From assembly GCA_963971425.1 (NCBI GenBank), contig OZ020526.1, forward strand, positions 1,082,180 through 1,146,179: a DNA stretch of 64,000 bases, in the 5' to 3' direction. A program made the translations under genes and the position numbers. The notes below the pieces were generated by a model. The model searched no databases. It was not told the origin of the DNA and was given only the letters and a program-made list of their open reading frames with translations. Position 1 is the first letter of the stretch; every line of letters begins with the position of its first letter. Source of the DNA: Bryoerythrophyllum caledonicum (lineage: Eukaryota; Streptophyta; Bryopsida; Pottiales; Pottiaceae). Shown here one piece after another: positions 42,783 through 53,880 of the stretch.

Positions 42783-45397
42783 TGTAGAGAGAGTTTTGCT
42801 TTGGAAAATCACAGGGATTCTGGCTGCTGCTAGTATTATTTGAAAACAAAGGTTGTCTTTCAGTAGTACGTCGATTCTTGAACGTCGAATCTTCTTCAAC
42901 CTTCTTCAAACTAGTCCACGTTGGCCTATCCTGTGGTGGTTCTAAAGGATTAAGGGTAAGGGTAGGTGATAAGAAACCACGGCCTCGGACGGAAAAACGG
43001 GACGGCCAAACCACGAGCTGACCGTCCGAAAGATTGGCTCCCAAACTTCAAACCCACGGTGACCAGCAATCGCGCCTCACCGGTGGAAACAACATAAACA
43101 CGACCGTGTGGGCCATTGACCCCACTTCGCCGCAACAAAGTTTACGAAGCAAAATTGAAAAACAACTAGCCTCCAAAACCGGCTGGGAATAACAAATAAA
43201 GACAACGAGCCTCCAAAGCCAGCTAGGAATTAGAAAGCCACATGCCACAACACGCGAGCCTTCTAGTCTTCTTATCTTTTAGTCTTCAAATCTTCTTATC
43301 TTCAAGTCTTGAAGCGTTCAAAAACACAAAAGACCTCCCAAAGTTCTTCACCACACTAGCTACGAGCTTCAGATTGATGCCACAGATGGTTCAAGCCGCC
43401 AAATGCCAAGTGCTATAACTTTTTGGAAAGTTGGTGCAATAAGCTAATACCCTCCAAAATCTTAGGTTATTCTAAACTACCTTCTAAAAGTTATAGAGGT
43501 TCAAAGTTTGTGCCTTCTTATGTCGATGGCAGCAAACCCTCTCCAACTTTGGCGGCTATAACTTCTATACTACGATTTTAAATGAATCGTATAATAGCTT
43601 TATACAAAGCTAATTTAATAAGCTACAACTCTTGTAAGTTTCACTTTAAAATAATCTACTCACTAAAAGTTGTGTAAGCTCAAAACTCACGCCTCCCCAC
43701 TTCGAAGACGGTAGAACTCTCTTCTACTTAGATGCCTATAACTTTTTCATAACGCATCTAAATGAATGGAGTGATAGCTTTTTATAAAGCTAGTACAATG
43801 AGGTATTCTTCTCTCAAATTTCAAGTCCGAAAATAAAGTATCGAAGCCGTGGTGAAGGCCCGAAGTTGCTGCTCCTCTAATTGGGTAGCGGCCAACTACT
43901 CATCACTCAATCTCTCATAACTTTTGCGTATGAACTCCAAATTGAACAAAAACACCGCTCAAAGAAGCGCAACTTCACAAGGAACAACTCCACAAACTTT
44001 CATAATATTTTCATGAAAAAAAGAGTACACACCGCCCGATCTCCCTCTCGGGAATTTTCTCACAGCACTCCCCACACACCAAAAATACACACACCCAGAA
44101 GAAAGGAGAGTCGCCCCCCCTTATCCTTCCACATCAACCCATGCCTAAGCCACATGGGCATCTAGAGCCTATTGGTTAACCTCCTAAAGCATTCTAAAGT
44201 CTACCAAGATAAGATAGGAAAGAAACCCCAACCATTGGGCTTCAAAAGGTGTGGTTCCAAAAGAATTCTAAGACAGTCAAACTTTTTCTTAGTTTCTTTT
44301 CTTTTTCTTTCTTGGATCTTGATCTAATATAAACATAAACACATAAAAAACTCCTATATTAACAACTAAATGGATTCTACCTTCATCTAACCGTATAAAA
44401 ACTCTAGAATTTGACGGAGTACTGCAGAAACATAACTTGCTCTCCGTTCATCATTTAAAAAGGTCAGCGGCCCTCGAAGCCAAAGACGGTGGCCCATCTC
44501 ATTAGAAAAGCGACTCACCATTTAGCCTTCATTGGTATTTTCAAAACACCCTTCAAACACCATCTGATGGCCACCCGTCAATGAAGCTTCAGCCTCCAAT
44601 ATAATCACTAGAGCTCTCGCGTCCGGTTGTAGATTCACAAATGCAAGTTGCCGTAGACTTGGATCTGGACGTGGTTGAACACGACGCTCGGAAGGCCCTG
44701 CTGCATCTCGCACTCGCCGTCTGGAAGTTGATGGCTGAGAAGATTGAAACGGATCCTCCGGTAATTGCGATAACGACAACTTCCACTCATCTGGGTCTTG
44801 AGAATCCATACTATCAACTCTAAGCTATTCAAGCTATTGGCTTGAAGCAAATCATGTGAGGCAAAGAAACTATCTTCCTTTTTATATCTCTCAATAACTT
44901 CTTTAAGAAGCTTGCCTTCACTGAATTACTCAAATAGCCATAAATAATTCTATTTTAACTAAAAGTAGCCCGCATCAAAAGATCTGGTTAAAGGACAAGG
45001 TCGCGACATTGTACAGTCCCTCAACAGTTGTATAAAGCCGCCTTGAGTCCACTAATGGTCACCAAGTTGCGGACTTGGTTGGCTGTCAAGGTCCGTTGAT
45101 TATTGCCTGCCGGTTCCGGGTTCGAGCTTTATCGAACTCGTTGAACGCCCTGGATAGTTGCAACTTGGTACTTGCTAGTGAAAGCAGGAAACAAGCAGCC
45201 AATCGGCCACCTACGCTTCCCTGAGCTATAGTGACAACATGCAGGCTTCCAAGTTATGCTAACAAGCTCCAGTTATCCCCCATTGAACCAAACCGTGGAT
45301 TTCTCCACGACCCCAACCTTTTGTATCTTTCTCCTCATATTCAATCCAATGTCTAAGGCAACATCTTTAATATTTTCACACAATATATTAATTTACA
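42783..45397 (-). repeat. 5' LTR of nested retrotransposon B (2.6 kb)
   Basis: On minus it starts TGTAAATTAATATATTG and ends CTCTCTCTACA, followed by GGACATTTGGTGGAGCAGC, the place of a primer site. It is a longer, diverged relative of the solo LTR at 35,703-37,390. About 0.9 kb of extra sequence lies mostly at 44,400-45,000. The partner 3' LTR is absent from the window. A 95-codon frame inside (44,809-44,522) is probably not coding. Confidence 0.65.
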
Positions 45398-45730
45398 ATG
45401 CGACAACGCCAATCTTCTATAGCGGCACCACGAGGACACCATCGAGGGGCGGCATTAACAACCTCCTCCGCCGATTATTACGCCCGACGGGGATGTTTAG
45501 TGGGAGGTTCATGCTGTCTTGGACTCTCGGTTGCACGGCCGGTGGCGGAAGCTATAGTATTTAATCAATTGGGAAGGATGTGGGCCTGAGGAAAACTCTT
45601 GGGAACCAGTGGAGAATCAGCAGAATGAGGCTGACGCGGTTCGGGATTTCCACCGCTGGCACCCGGATGCGGTAGGATCAACCCCGCTTAGGAGGCGGGT
45701 CCGCAACCTTCGACCTTATGGGGGGAATAA
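45398..45730 (+). other. 3' remnant and polypurine tract of the short-LTR element
   Basis: GC-richer DNA after the nested insertion ends in the purine tract GGGGGGAATAA (45,720-45,730) next to the right LTR. Degraded frames are present but none can be named. Confidence 0.5.
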
Positions 45731-45932
45731 TGTTACGAGTAGACACTCGTCTGGACTACTAGTGCTTAGCAAAAAGGTGGTTAGAACGGTTGTGGTGTCT
45801 TCCTTATAGCAAGTGAGAGGAGGCCTTCCCTCTCACTTGTCATCTTGTTTACTTATGAATATTACTAAAGAATATCCTGTAAGAAACCTTGGTTCATGAT
45901 GTAAGAGCGTCGACATGAATGGATCCCTAACA
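45731..45932 (+). repeat. Right (3') LTR of the short-LTR element
   Basis: 202 bp ending GGATCCCTAACA, followed by AGCGC (45,933-45,937), the copy of the left target duplication. Confidence 0.85.
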
Positions 45933-46255
45933 AGCGCCTTCTCAACTACATCGTCTAGGGACGTCCCCGACTCTCTACAATCAAATACTTGCTTGTACGC
46001 CCCACAGAATTTCCCCACGTCGTGCTGAATGTGACCCCATTTTGTCTCTAGCGACCTAGCAGGGCGCACATGATTTGCGCGTAGTTTGTTCTGATTGAAA
46101 AGAGTAGTGATACGCTCCCAAAATGCAGAATTGCGTTGACCATTGCCACAAATTGGGTCTTGCGAGATAGCAAGAAAACTTCTACACACGCTTCTCTCCT
46201 CGTTAGCAGTAAAATTTCTACCCTTGCGTATCTTTCCCGCCTCTACGTGTGCCAT
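45933..46255 (-). pseudogene. Harbinger-2 partner protein, 5' part
   Basis: Starts MAHVEAGKIRKGRNFTANEE, a SANT/Myb-like opening. NSAFWERITTLFNQN and NHVRPARSLETKWGHIQHDV follow, the DNA-binding half of the Myb-like protein that accompanies plant Harbinger transposases. The frame runs into the short-LTR element at 45,932 within VVEKAL and continues at 38,736. An alternative upstream in-frame ATG lies at 46,270. Confidence 0.75.
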
Positions 46256-46451
46256 GGTGGCCACTGTCAAGACTGGTAGCGGGAGGACTGATTCTCACGG
46301 CAAACATGGAAAAAGTGCCCAGAGCAGAAGGTCATCTGGCGGGAGTGGCACAATGACGAGAGGGGTAGCGAGGGCGTTGGAGGCAGCTGCGGACACCCGC
46401 GCCCATCAGTTACCGTTGCTGGGGGCAACGGTCACAACATTGAGGATGCTC
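46256..46451. other. Harbinger-2 right subterminal region
   Basis: GC-richer leader of the partner gene and the right inverted terminus GAGCATCCTCAATGTTGT (read inward). Confidence 0.6.
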
Positions 46452-46454
46452 TTA

Positions 46455-47176
46455 GGACCCTCCGTCTAAGCAACGGCCATTGCTGCAACAGAAGAAGTGC
46501 TCCCGTACCCGCAGCCATGATACAAAGATCCAACCCGGTACCCATGTTGATGATATCAAAGATCCAACCCCATTCATCCAACAATTGGTGGTGCCTAGAT
46601 CTTCAAAATCAAGCGCACTATTCATGTGGTCATTTGAGGAAGAAAGGGTAAAAAAGAGTGTTTCCTACACCACAAGAGGCAGTGTTTGAAAGTGCATCAG
46701 AAAAAAGCAAGTTCTGTTGGCTTCAAATGGACTCTCATGCCCCCCCCCCATTCACACCTGAACCCAGATGAATGTGCGTTGCATTTTCTGGATTGTGGGA
46801 AGGTGAATCGAATAAACTATTCAATAGTTTAAGCTGTTCTCTTTTTCTTCTACAAGTATTTGCAAATCCCATGTTGAACCTTACTTTTGTTCAAAGAGCT
46901 GTGTCTTCAACACTATAGATTACACAAAATAATACTCCCTCCATCCCAATACCCGTACCCCCAAGCAGCTTGGGCACTTTTATGCCTATTAACTAATTTA
47001 AATGCAAAAAGTGGTTAGGTGGCTCAAAATTTAATATTATGAAAATGGGCAACTTCATAAAGAAATTAAAAAAAGTTAGGCGTTCATCCAAAAAGTCCAA
47101 AAAATTTCAGACAAACTTTATAATTTTCATCTATGGTGCCTACCAACAGATGGTATTCTTACCCTAATTGCTTCTC
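46455..47176. other. Spacer with a Stowaway-type terminus
   Basis: About 720 bp without a gene. At 46,935, after TA, the sequence CTCCCTCCATCCCAATA is a near-consensus Stowaway/mariner terminus of plants; no matching opposite end is found, so only a fragment remains. A C9 run lies at 46,741-46,749. Confidence 0.5.
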
Positions 47177-47795
47177 TTAACCCTTAAAGGACATTTTGCC
47201 CCTTGGGGAACAAATCACATTTCGAGCAAGTTCTTGTGATGTCAGTTTTGGTCATAAACTTTAGAAACTTTTTATCAAGATGCGACATAATAGTAGCTTC
47301 ATGGAATATTTCTTTTTTCATATTGGACCTCTAAAATGAAAGTTATACTACTTTAAAGGCAAATTCTTGGACGCCAAAGTTTTGCTAAAAGCTTCCATTA
47401 ACATTGAGATTTTTTACACTTATAGATAATATTATTTTACTTAGAATTGCCAAAAAAAATTCTTCTCTTATATGAAATATCCAATTCTAATGCAAGTCAA
47501 ACATTTTTACACTATGTCGGGCAGGGTACAAAAAAACTTCTTATTTTCCACAAAAAAATTAGAGATTTTTGTATTGTTTAGTTTTTTTTCTATTGCAAGA
47601 TGTGGTATTTGCCTTCTTTTTGACCATTGGGATCCTCATTCAATAACAATATGAGCTCACAATAAATTAAAATGTCTATTGGCAATTTTTGAACCTCTAT
47701 CCCTTCCACAATTTTTTTGAATAAGTTACACCCCTCATCTACCTCTAAAAATTGGTATGCAAGGAACTAACATCATATATTCCATCATAGTATTA
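47177..47795. mobile_element. TTAA-ended element, left part, copy E4
   Basis: Starts TTAACCCTTAAAGGACATTTTG and shares the interior of the family, including the GATGTCAGTTTTGG block and ATTGGTATGCAAGGAACTAAC. A TA-flanked MITE follows at 47,796 and I cannot find the right end beyond it. Confidence 0.5.
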
Positions 47796-48299
47796 GTGTG
47801 GTTTTACTTTTGGATTTACCGAAGGCTCTAGCATGCTATAGAAAGTGGCGTTTTTAACCCTGAGTGTTTGTGAAGATAGTAATCACGTCATAGAACTACA
47901 CTAAAAATCACTTTTAGTGTAGTGTATACTAAAAGTGAACCTGTACACTAATTGTGAACTACACAATTAGTGTAATGACAAAACAATACACTAAATGCCA
48001 ACTACTACAGTATTTGTATATTCCGGTAAAGATTGCAATATAATTTTTTTTCACTTGTGCACATTTAGCGTAACAAGAGTAGAAGAAGATTGTGTGTACA
48101 ATGATTGGAGGTCTCATTGATGGTGTTGGCGGCCAAATACTTTTTGTGAACTTATTCACGAATAGTGTGCAAAGGTAATTACACTATTCGTGTCACTACA
48201 GTACAAGTGATATTTAGTGTAGTACATATGCTTGAGGTAAAAAATGTCAATTCCAATAGCATGTTAGAGCTTTGGGTAAATCCAAAAGTATAACCACAC
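47796..48299. mobile_element. 504-bp TA-flanked MITE
   Basis: Inverted ends GTGTGGTTTTACTTTTGG and (inward from the right) GTGTGGTTATACTTTTGG extend about 45 bp and are flanked by TA (47,794-47,795 and 48,300-48,301). It contains a second MITE. TA and the size suggest Tc1/mariner-type mobilisation. Confidence 0.75.
47899..48219. mobile_element. 321-bp MITE of the pogo-like family
   Basis: Flanked by TA (47,897-47,898 and 48,220-48,221). The ends CACTAAAAATCACTTTTAGT and (inward) CACTAAATATCACTTGTACT are inverted repeats, and the first is itself nearly palindromic. Subterminal DNA matches both ends of the 4.1-kb element at 54,510-58,638, so this is a deletion derivative of it. It lies inside the 504-bp MITE. 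Confidence 0.8.
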
Positions 48300-48656
48300 T
48301 ATTTAAAATAAAGAGTGTACTTGTTGTTGTCCCATAGTTATTTAGAATAAAGAGTGTACTTGTGAAATCAGGTAATAGTAACAACACCAATAATCATTGG
48401 GGAATAGTTGAGTTGTTCCGGTGGTCAAATTTCAACTGTAGCGGATCTTCAGCTAATATCCCAGTTATGGGCCACCATGATTTTGACGTGGTTGGAATCT
48501 GCTTGGCTGCCACGTGCGGGCACAACGCGTCCATTACCGCTATGTGAGAGTCGCGTCCGCCTGTGCTCCGTCAGACTCAGTCAGACTCAGCCTCTGCTTG
48601 CCGCCTCCCTCCCTCCATATCCCTCGTACTACGAAGAGGAAACTATTTTTTCTTGT

Positions 48657-49704
48657 ATGTCTGGGCAATACTACTCTTTGCAGATGTTCTCTGCAAGGCT
48701 TGCAGTTCCCATGTTTGCCAGTTGCAACGGCAGCAACACCTTTCGGCGTCGAGCGGGAGCGAGCCTACGCGATGGCATGTCGCCGGACTTCAGCGGCACG
48801 CAACGAAGCAAAAGGCGTCCTGCAAGAGTTCACCCGGATGCCGAGACTCAGGAGGAGTCAAATAGGCCTTGTTCTCCCGTGCGCAGCCAAGGTTCGCCAG
48901 CTACACAAAATTCTGCCCCCATGTCTGGCCCATCCAGTCGGCGTGATGCACCATCGCAAGAACATCAACAGCATCCACATCAACGGTGGCAGCATCAGCA
49001 TCGGCAACAACAACAGAGGCAGTACGAACCAATGGATATTCGGCAACGAGTAGCACTAGCGCAGACATTTCGAAGTAGGGTAAGAGCCTTGTGTCGGGTA
49101 CATTTGCGAGATTGCCATGAGTCGTGGATTCTGCAAAAGCATGGTGCAGGAATGGACGCCATTCTAGGAGGTTGGATAGTTTCAGAAACTACCCTCATTG
49201 GGATTGGGAGACGGTGGTGCGGGAAATTGGCCGACGACAACGAAGACGAAAGAACATATATCGTTCTGAGGCTGCAAAGCGAGGAGGTCGGAAGCCTGAG
49301 AGTTGCACGCGAGCATCTTGGGAGTTTTTTGTGGCAGAGGCCAGAGAGCATCGGATGGATCCGAATTGGAATGCAAGACAACTCAATGCACTCCGTCATC
49401 GCCGTCTAGTGCCGAACATGTTGGGAAGCGGGGGCAGAGACTCCTTCATCAATGCATTTGTGAATATCTCTTGCACATGGTTTTATGCATTGAAGTTATG
49501 TGAATTAAGAATGTATGGTTCAGTGATTATGCAACCTAATTGGTACTGACAGTGGCAAGATTGATCGATACGACAAGTACCCTCAAGTGGAATTTGTGCG
49601 GAGGGCTAATGAAGTTGGATCAAAGGCATTTTTCGAAGAATATGATAGTCGTTTTGGATCACCTCGCCAAGGATCAGAGGGCTCATCCTCTGAGGCTGAT
49701 TCTT
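48657..49704 (+). CDS. Putative gene of unknown function, frames change (introns or indels)
   Basis: GC-richer than its surroundings. Exon-like segment 1 (ATG at 48,657, or 48,684 or 48,711) encodes a basic, Ser/Pro- and Gln/His-rich region ending YEPMDIRQRVALAQTFRSR, just before GTAAGAG at 49,080. Segment 2, in another frame, reads RRLDSFRNYPHWDWETVVRE and continues to EHRMDPNWNARQLNALRHRR. Segment 3 (from about 49,549, after a CAG) reads KIDRYDKYPQVEFVRRANEV and ends at a stop at 49,702-49,704. Splice phases do not fit cleanly between segments 1 and 2, so an indel is possible. I do not recognise the family; a transposon-encoded protein is as likely as a host gene. Confidence 0.4.
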
Positions 49705-50185
49705 AAGTGCGATAGAGCTGAGGAAGAGGTGTGTTTTGGAATAGTTGTTCCTCTTGTGCTTAAAGTTGTACTTTATGTTGTGCTATAATAAAGTAAAGTG
49801 TTTGTTTTTCATGTGCCTAGCTGCACCTTGACCTTGACGTAACCTTCAGTTTTGCATCTAATTTTCTCTCAAGTGCCTAACACTGCACCTGAAATCTAAA
49901 AGCCTGATCGTGGCCTTACCTGAAGTTTGTACGATTAGATGATTAGATGGCTTATCGTCGGAGGGTGATTCTGAAGTGCCGTAGACTCTAGGAAGAGGTG
50001 CGTTTCGGAACAACGGTTCCTCTTGTGCTTTCAATTCTGATTTCAGTTGTGCTTTAATAAAGTGAATTATTTGTTTTCCATGTGCCCAGCTGCACCGTGA
50101 ACTTGACGTAACCTTAAGTTTTGCAACTCATTTTCTCTGACGTGCCTAGTACTGCACGTTCACCCCTAAACCCCAACCATGGCCT
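49697..50185 (+). repeat. Tandem duplication of the 3' region, period about 267 bp
   Basis: About 49,697-49,915 and 49,964-50,185 are diverged copies. Both run through GAGGTGYGTTTYGGAA, TTCCTCTTGTGCTT, an AATAAA (49,787-49,792 and 50,056-50,061), CAGCTGCACC and a GTGCCTA...CTGCAC block. The first copy begins a few bases before the stop codon of the putative gene, so its 3' end including the polyadenylation signal is duplicated. Confidence 0.75.
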
Positions 50186-53100
50186 AACCGCAAGTTCTGG
50201 AAGTTTTTGTTTTCGAACTACCTGTTGCTTCACCCTAAACCCTGACCGTGGCCTACCGTAAGATTTTGTTTTGTGACTTTTGGTTTTCCGTGTGTCCATT
50301 GATGCAACTGAAACTCTAAACCCTTAACCTAGCATAACCTTAAGCATTGCAATTGTCTGCCATTGTTTCTTGCATGTGCAAGCAGGCTCATGTGGACGAG
50401 GTTTGGAATGACACATAATGCGGAGCGACACAACGATGGTGTTTCAAGGTACTTCCTGTGATCTACCAGCGTGGGCCGTCAGTAGCTTCCCCGATTGCAA
50501 ATCAGTGGTATTCCACCCTGCGAAGGTGAGAAAAATTCCTGAACACCTTCACTGACACACATGTAACTCTTCACTTTGATGGCCACCGGATTTCATTTAG
50601 TTTCCCTCTTCGAGTTTGGTTGCAGAAGTTCTAACCTCATTTAGGATTGACCCTCCTGAAAATGGAAGGCTGCCCTAACACTGGTTCTAGACATTGGGTA
50701 GATTTTTTAATGTTTATGGAGAGTGATTGCATCGGTATGTGCAGCGCAGTGTATCGGCCGCAATTCCATTTGATCGCTGCAAAGGACGCCATCAAGAAGA
50801 CTATGACTGTGTATGAGAATGTGGTGTGGCTTTTTTCCTGTTCATTATCACTGAATGTTTTATACTAAAGCAAAACCCTGTTACCATGTGGTTGTAGTGT
50901 TTTTAAACAGAGGTGGACGTGGATGCAACATTTCTAGGAGTTTCTAGAATGAGGTGAAGGGCGACCGCAGTGTGCACTTGATGAAATGGGTCTAGGACCT
51001 GTCGCTCAGGAACAGGCATTCGTGCTTTCAATGGTATAGGTATTTGAAGAAAAAATTCTCTATTTAAAAAAAATAGAACTACATGGGTGTCTAAAATTAA
51101 TAGGGCCTTGCTGATTTGAGAAGGACATGGCGAACTCATTTTTTCCATGCACACATTCCCTTCACAGATAATTGCGATGAGCTTGTGATGCTGTGTTAGT
51201 ACTGTATAGTGAGCTTATTAGGAAGATTTCTCTGCTGGTTTGGATTTTGTGGCGATGAGCTCTGGTTTCTAGTATCTGAAGCGATGTGGACGTCCAGCTC
51301 TCCACTTCGAGTGCCGGGTCTACATTTACCATGAGGCGCTGCTTGCCGTGATTTGTTTTTTGTCTATTGTCTATCGTTTACTGGCTATGGTGGGATCACA
51401 TTGTTGACTTTTGGCTGGGCTTGTAGTTATCTGATGGCGACAATGTCTGGTGCATTCCCATTGAGAGCCGGCAATCGTTAGCGCAATTTACCAACCCAGA
51501 AATCCAAGTAAGGAACGCAGAGCCGATCTGTCTACTTGTGTGGAATTTTTCATTGATGGGTGTCTAAAATAAATAGGGCCTTGATGATTTGAGAAGACTT
51601 AAGTTTTTTGATGTTGCACGAGCACCACCGGAAAGGAGGAATGGTGTTTACGGCCACTCACTTTCCAGTCAAGCTCCAGGATGCAAAAACATCTTGTAAC
51701 CTTTTGATAAACTCACAAACCAAAATCTTACGGTAGGGCACGGTATGCTTCAAAAACATGTTGTAACCTTTTGATTTTCCAATTTTCCAATCTCACTGAC
51801 GTTGTGGCTATTATTGGGCTGTTGTTTCAGGGTGGCACAATTTCGACAATACAACGCAGGAGACTACGGTTGAGGTTCCCAAGTTCGTGCCCCGGATACA
51901 CTCAGCTATGAGTCTACAGTGAACTCGAAAATTTCAAGGTAGCCTACATTGACTTCTCCTAGAACTGGTGTGGCATAACTCCCTACTGTTCACGTGCCTT
52001 GAATGGTTTTCGTTGTGCCTAGAGCAGATCAAGTACGGTGCTTCGGAAATGATGCGGCTGCAACTGGCTTCTCTGGATTGTTTCAGGCCTCTGTAGACTC
52101 ACAGGTGAGGAGGGGCGAAGTCAAGTGTGCTCATTGATCAAGACTCTGATAAGAAAGCCACGATTGTGGAGAGGAGCTTCAGAAACTCGGCCGCTGTTTG
52201 CGAATTTTGTGCGAGTTGAAGGTCTATTCCATAATTGATACATTTGTTCACATGTGATTTACTGTCCTGTTATTAATTCGTTTGAAATTAGAGGCTTTGA
52301 TATGCATTAACATACGTTTTAGTGATTTGATATTGTAGTTGTGGCTGAATCTATAATTGCACTTTTTGTTCATAAATTTTTCGGATCTGAGTCTAACATC
52401 TATTTTGCTAACGCAGATAGAGAAACATCACACAGAGAAACATCACACGGTAATACTCGGTCCCAATGTAAATTTTCATCCGGAGTTCATTTATGTTATC
52501 TGCAGGTTAGTACAGGTCTTGTCGAGACAAACTTTTACATTTAATTTGGCTTTGTAAATCTCATTTACGTCTACTGTATTCTGTTTTTGGTTTAGGTCTT
52601 TGATTCCACAGTCGTCTGTGACAAGGCGTGTGTCTAGTTGTCTGTGCCTACACATATATTTGATTTCGTTTCTAGTTCTTTGTCATGTACGGTCTGTTTA
52701 AACATTAATAACACTAATGGTGGTGAAGTTTAATAACACGTTGATGTTGGGTTGCAGGAAGTCGGAAAGTCCTCCGAGTTTCATGTATTAAACTCTGTAT
52801 CAAACTAGTGACAGTGCCCTCAATGCATCGATCATCGGCCCATGTACTACTCTGACTCAGCTCTTTCATGCCGTAATCTCTCTTTAACTAGGTGAGGCTC
52901 CATCAAGACTTCAAGACTTCACATATGTTCGTTGTTTTCTTATCAGTTTGATACCCATTGAAAGTTTAGCAGTATTAGAACCGCCACATGACCGCACATG
53001 CTACAAAGATACTTTTCTTCACTATGATAGTGGGATAGGTTGCATTAAGCACATTGTTTTTTGATAGAGAATGTCTATTACCATGATAATTTTCGTTCTG

Positions 53101-53880
53101 TGACTATTGTTTTAAGGCCGTAGTGTGGGGCCTTTGTTTGTTCTGACAGCCTAAACGAGAGGAGATTTGTCTTTCAACATTGAAGAGGAGCCAAAGCCAA
53201 TTGTAGCTCTTTTCAAGAATGTGCACTTCAGAACCTACGGCTGAACGATGTTAGGCTGGGAGTGGCTACTACATTATCTCTAGATTTAGTGAAATGTACG
53301 ATCAAGGTATGAAAATCTATGTAATAGAAGTGGTGCAGCTTCTATGTAATTTGGAATTCTGCAATAGAAGATGTACGGGTTTTTGAACATCTTCGAATTT
53401 GAAAATCTCACACCTCTATAGATGGCGTATTGAAACGAAGATTTTTGCACTATGTACAAATTTCGACTCTAAATCTACGAAGTAGATGATGCCTACAATC
53501 CACAAATCATGAAGTCCTTTTTATTGAATCTCTACTTCGGTGGAAAATTCTACGACGTTCAAATGACCGAACTAGGTACATGTCCTGCCAAAAATGGATG
53601 ATGCAAAGGCGAATGAGAAGTGTTACAAACACGTTTGTAACTTGTGGGAACTACGTTCCAAAGCCCTCGATTGTAACACTTCACAGATGTATCCATGTAG
53701 ATACATTTGCATCACACTTGTAACACTTTTGTGCCTATCTTTGCAACATGTTTTGTACAGGAGCACTTTGAATTTCTGTTACGAAGATGTTGCAAGGTAG
53801 TGATAAACTTGTAATAAAACGGTCTATCTGTTGTAGTGACACAAGCATGAAAAGTTACAAAACTTTACTTCTCTGTGAAT
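50186..53880 (+). other. Gene-poor stretch with possible small exons
   Basis: No long frame. Exon-like pieces with good splice borders occur: 51,427-51,507 (after TTGTAG, before GTAAGG, readable as LSDGDNVWCIPIESRQSLAQ plus a few residues) and 52,023-52,104 (before GTGAGG, readable as ADQVRCFGNDAAATGFSGLF plus). A CGAAG|GTGAG donor lies near 50,526. They could belong to an intron-rich gene or a non-coding transcript. I recognise no protein family. Confidence 0.25.
51081..51603. repeat. 45-bp direct repeat, spacing about 476 bp
   Basis: GGGTGTCTAAAATTAATAGG at 51,081 and GGGTGTCTAAAATAAATAGG at 51,557 both continue GCCTTGNTGATTTGAGAAG. Two short duplicates of CTTGTAACCTTTTGAT near 51,690 and 51,755 lie just downstream. 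Confidence 0.7.

Larger units (their letters stand above)
38737..45932 (+). mobile_element. Short-LTR retrotransposon carrying a host gene fragment
   Basis: LTRs of 203 and 202 bp (TGTTACG...CCCTAAYA) are flanked by AGCGC on both sides. A purine tract GGGGGGAATAA directly precedes the right LTR, so the element reads on plus. The interior has a CHY zinc-finger gene fragment, a 13-bp array, a short Gag-like start and, after a nested retrotransposon, about 330 bp of remaining 3' sequence. No polymerase is present, so it was mobilised in trans. TGTTA...TAACA ends suggest the copia superfamily, but only weakly. LTR divergence of about 3% makes it older than the Ty3 insertion. Confidence 0.8.
14045..46451. 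mobile_element. Harbinger-2: PIF/Harbinger element expanded by nested insertions
   Basis: The left end GAGCATCCTCAATGCTGT and the right end (inward GAGCATCCTCAATGTTGT) form an inverted repeat with one mismatch, flanked by TTA (14,042-14,044 and 46,452-46,454), the Harbinger target. Inside are a Plant_tran-type transposase on plus and a NAM-associated/Myb-like partner on minus. Both are split by LTR retrotransposons, and each reading frame resumes on the far side. Removing the 19.5-kb Ty3 element, the 7.2-kb short-LTR element and the 1.7-kb solo LTR leaves about 4 kb, a normal size for this superfamily. Both genes also carry lesions, so the element is dead. Confidence 0.85.

Noticed and set aside
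44522-44809. 95-codon frame inside the nested LTR
   Set aside because: It overlaps other frames of similar length, has no recognisable motif and lies in LTR DNA.
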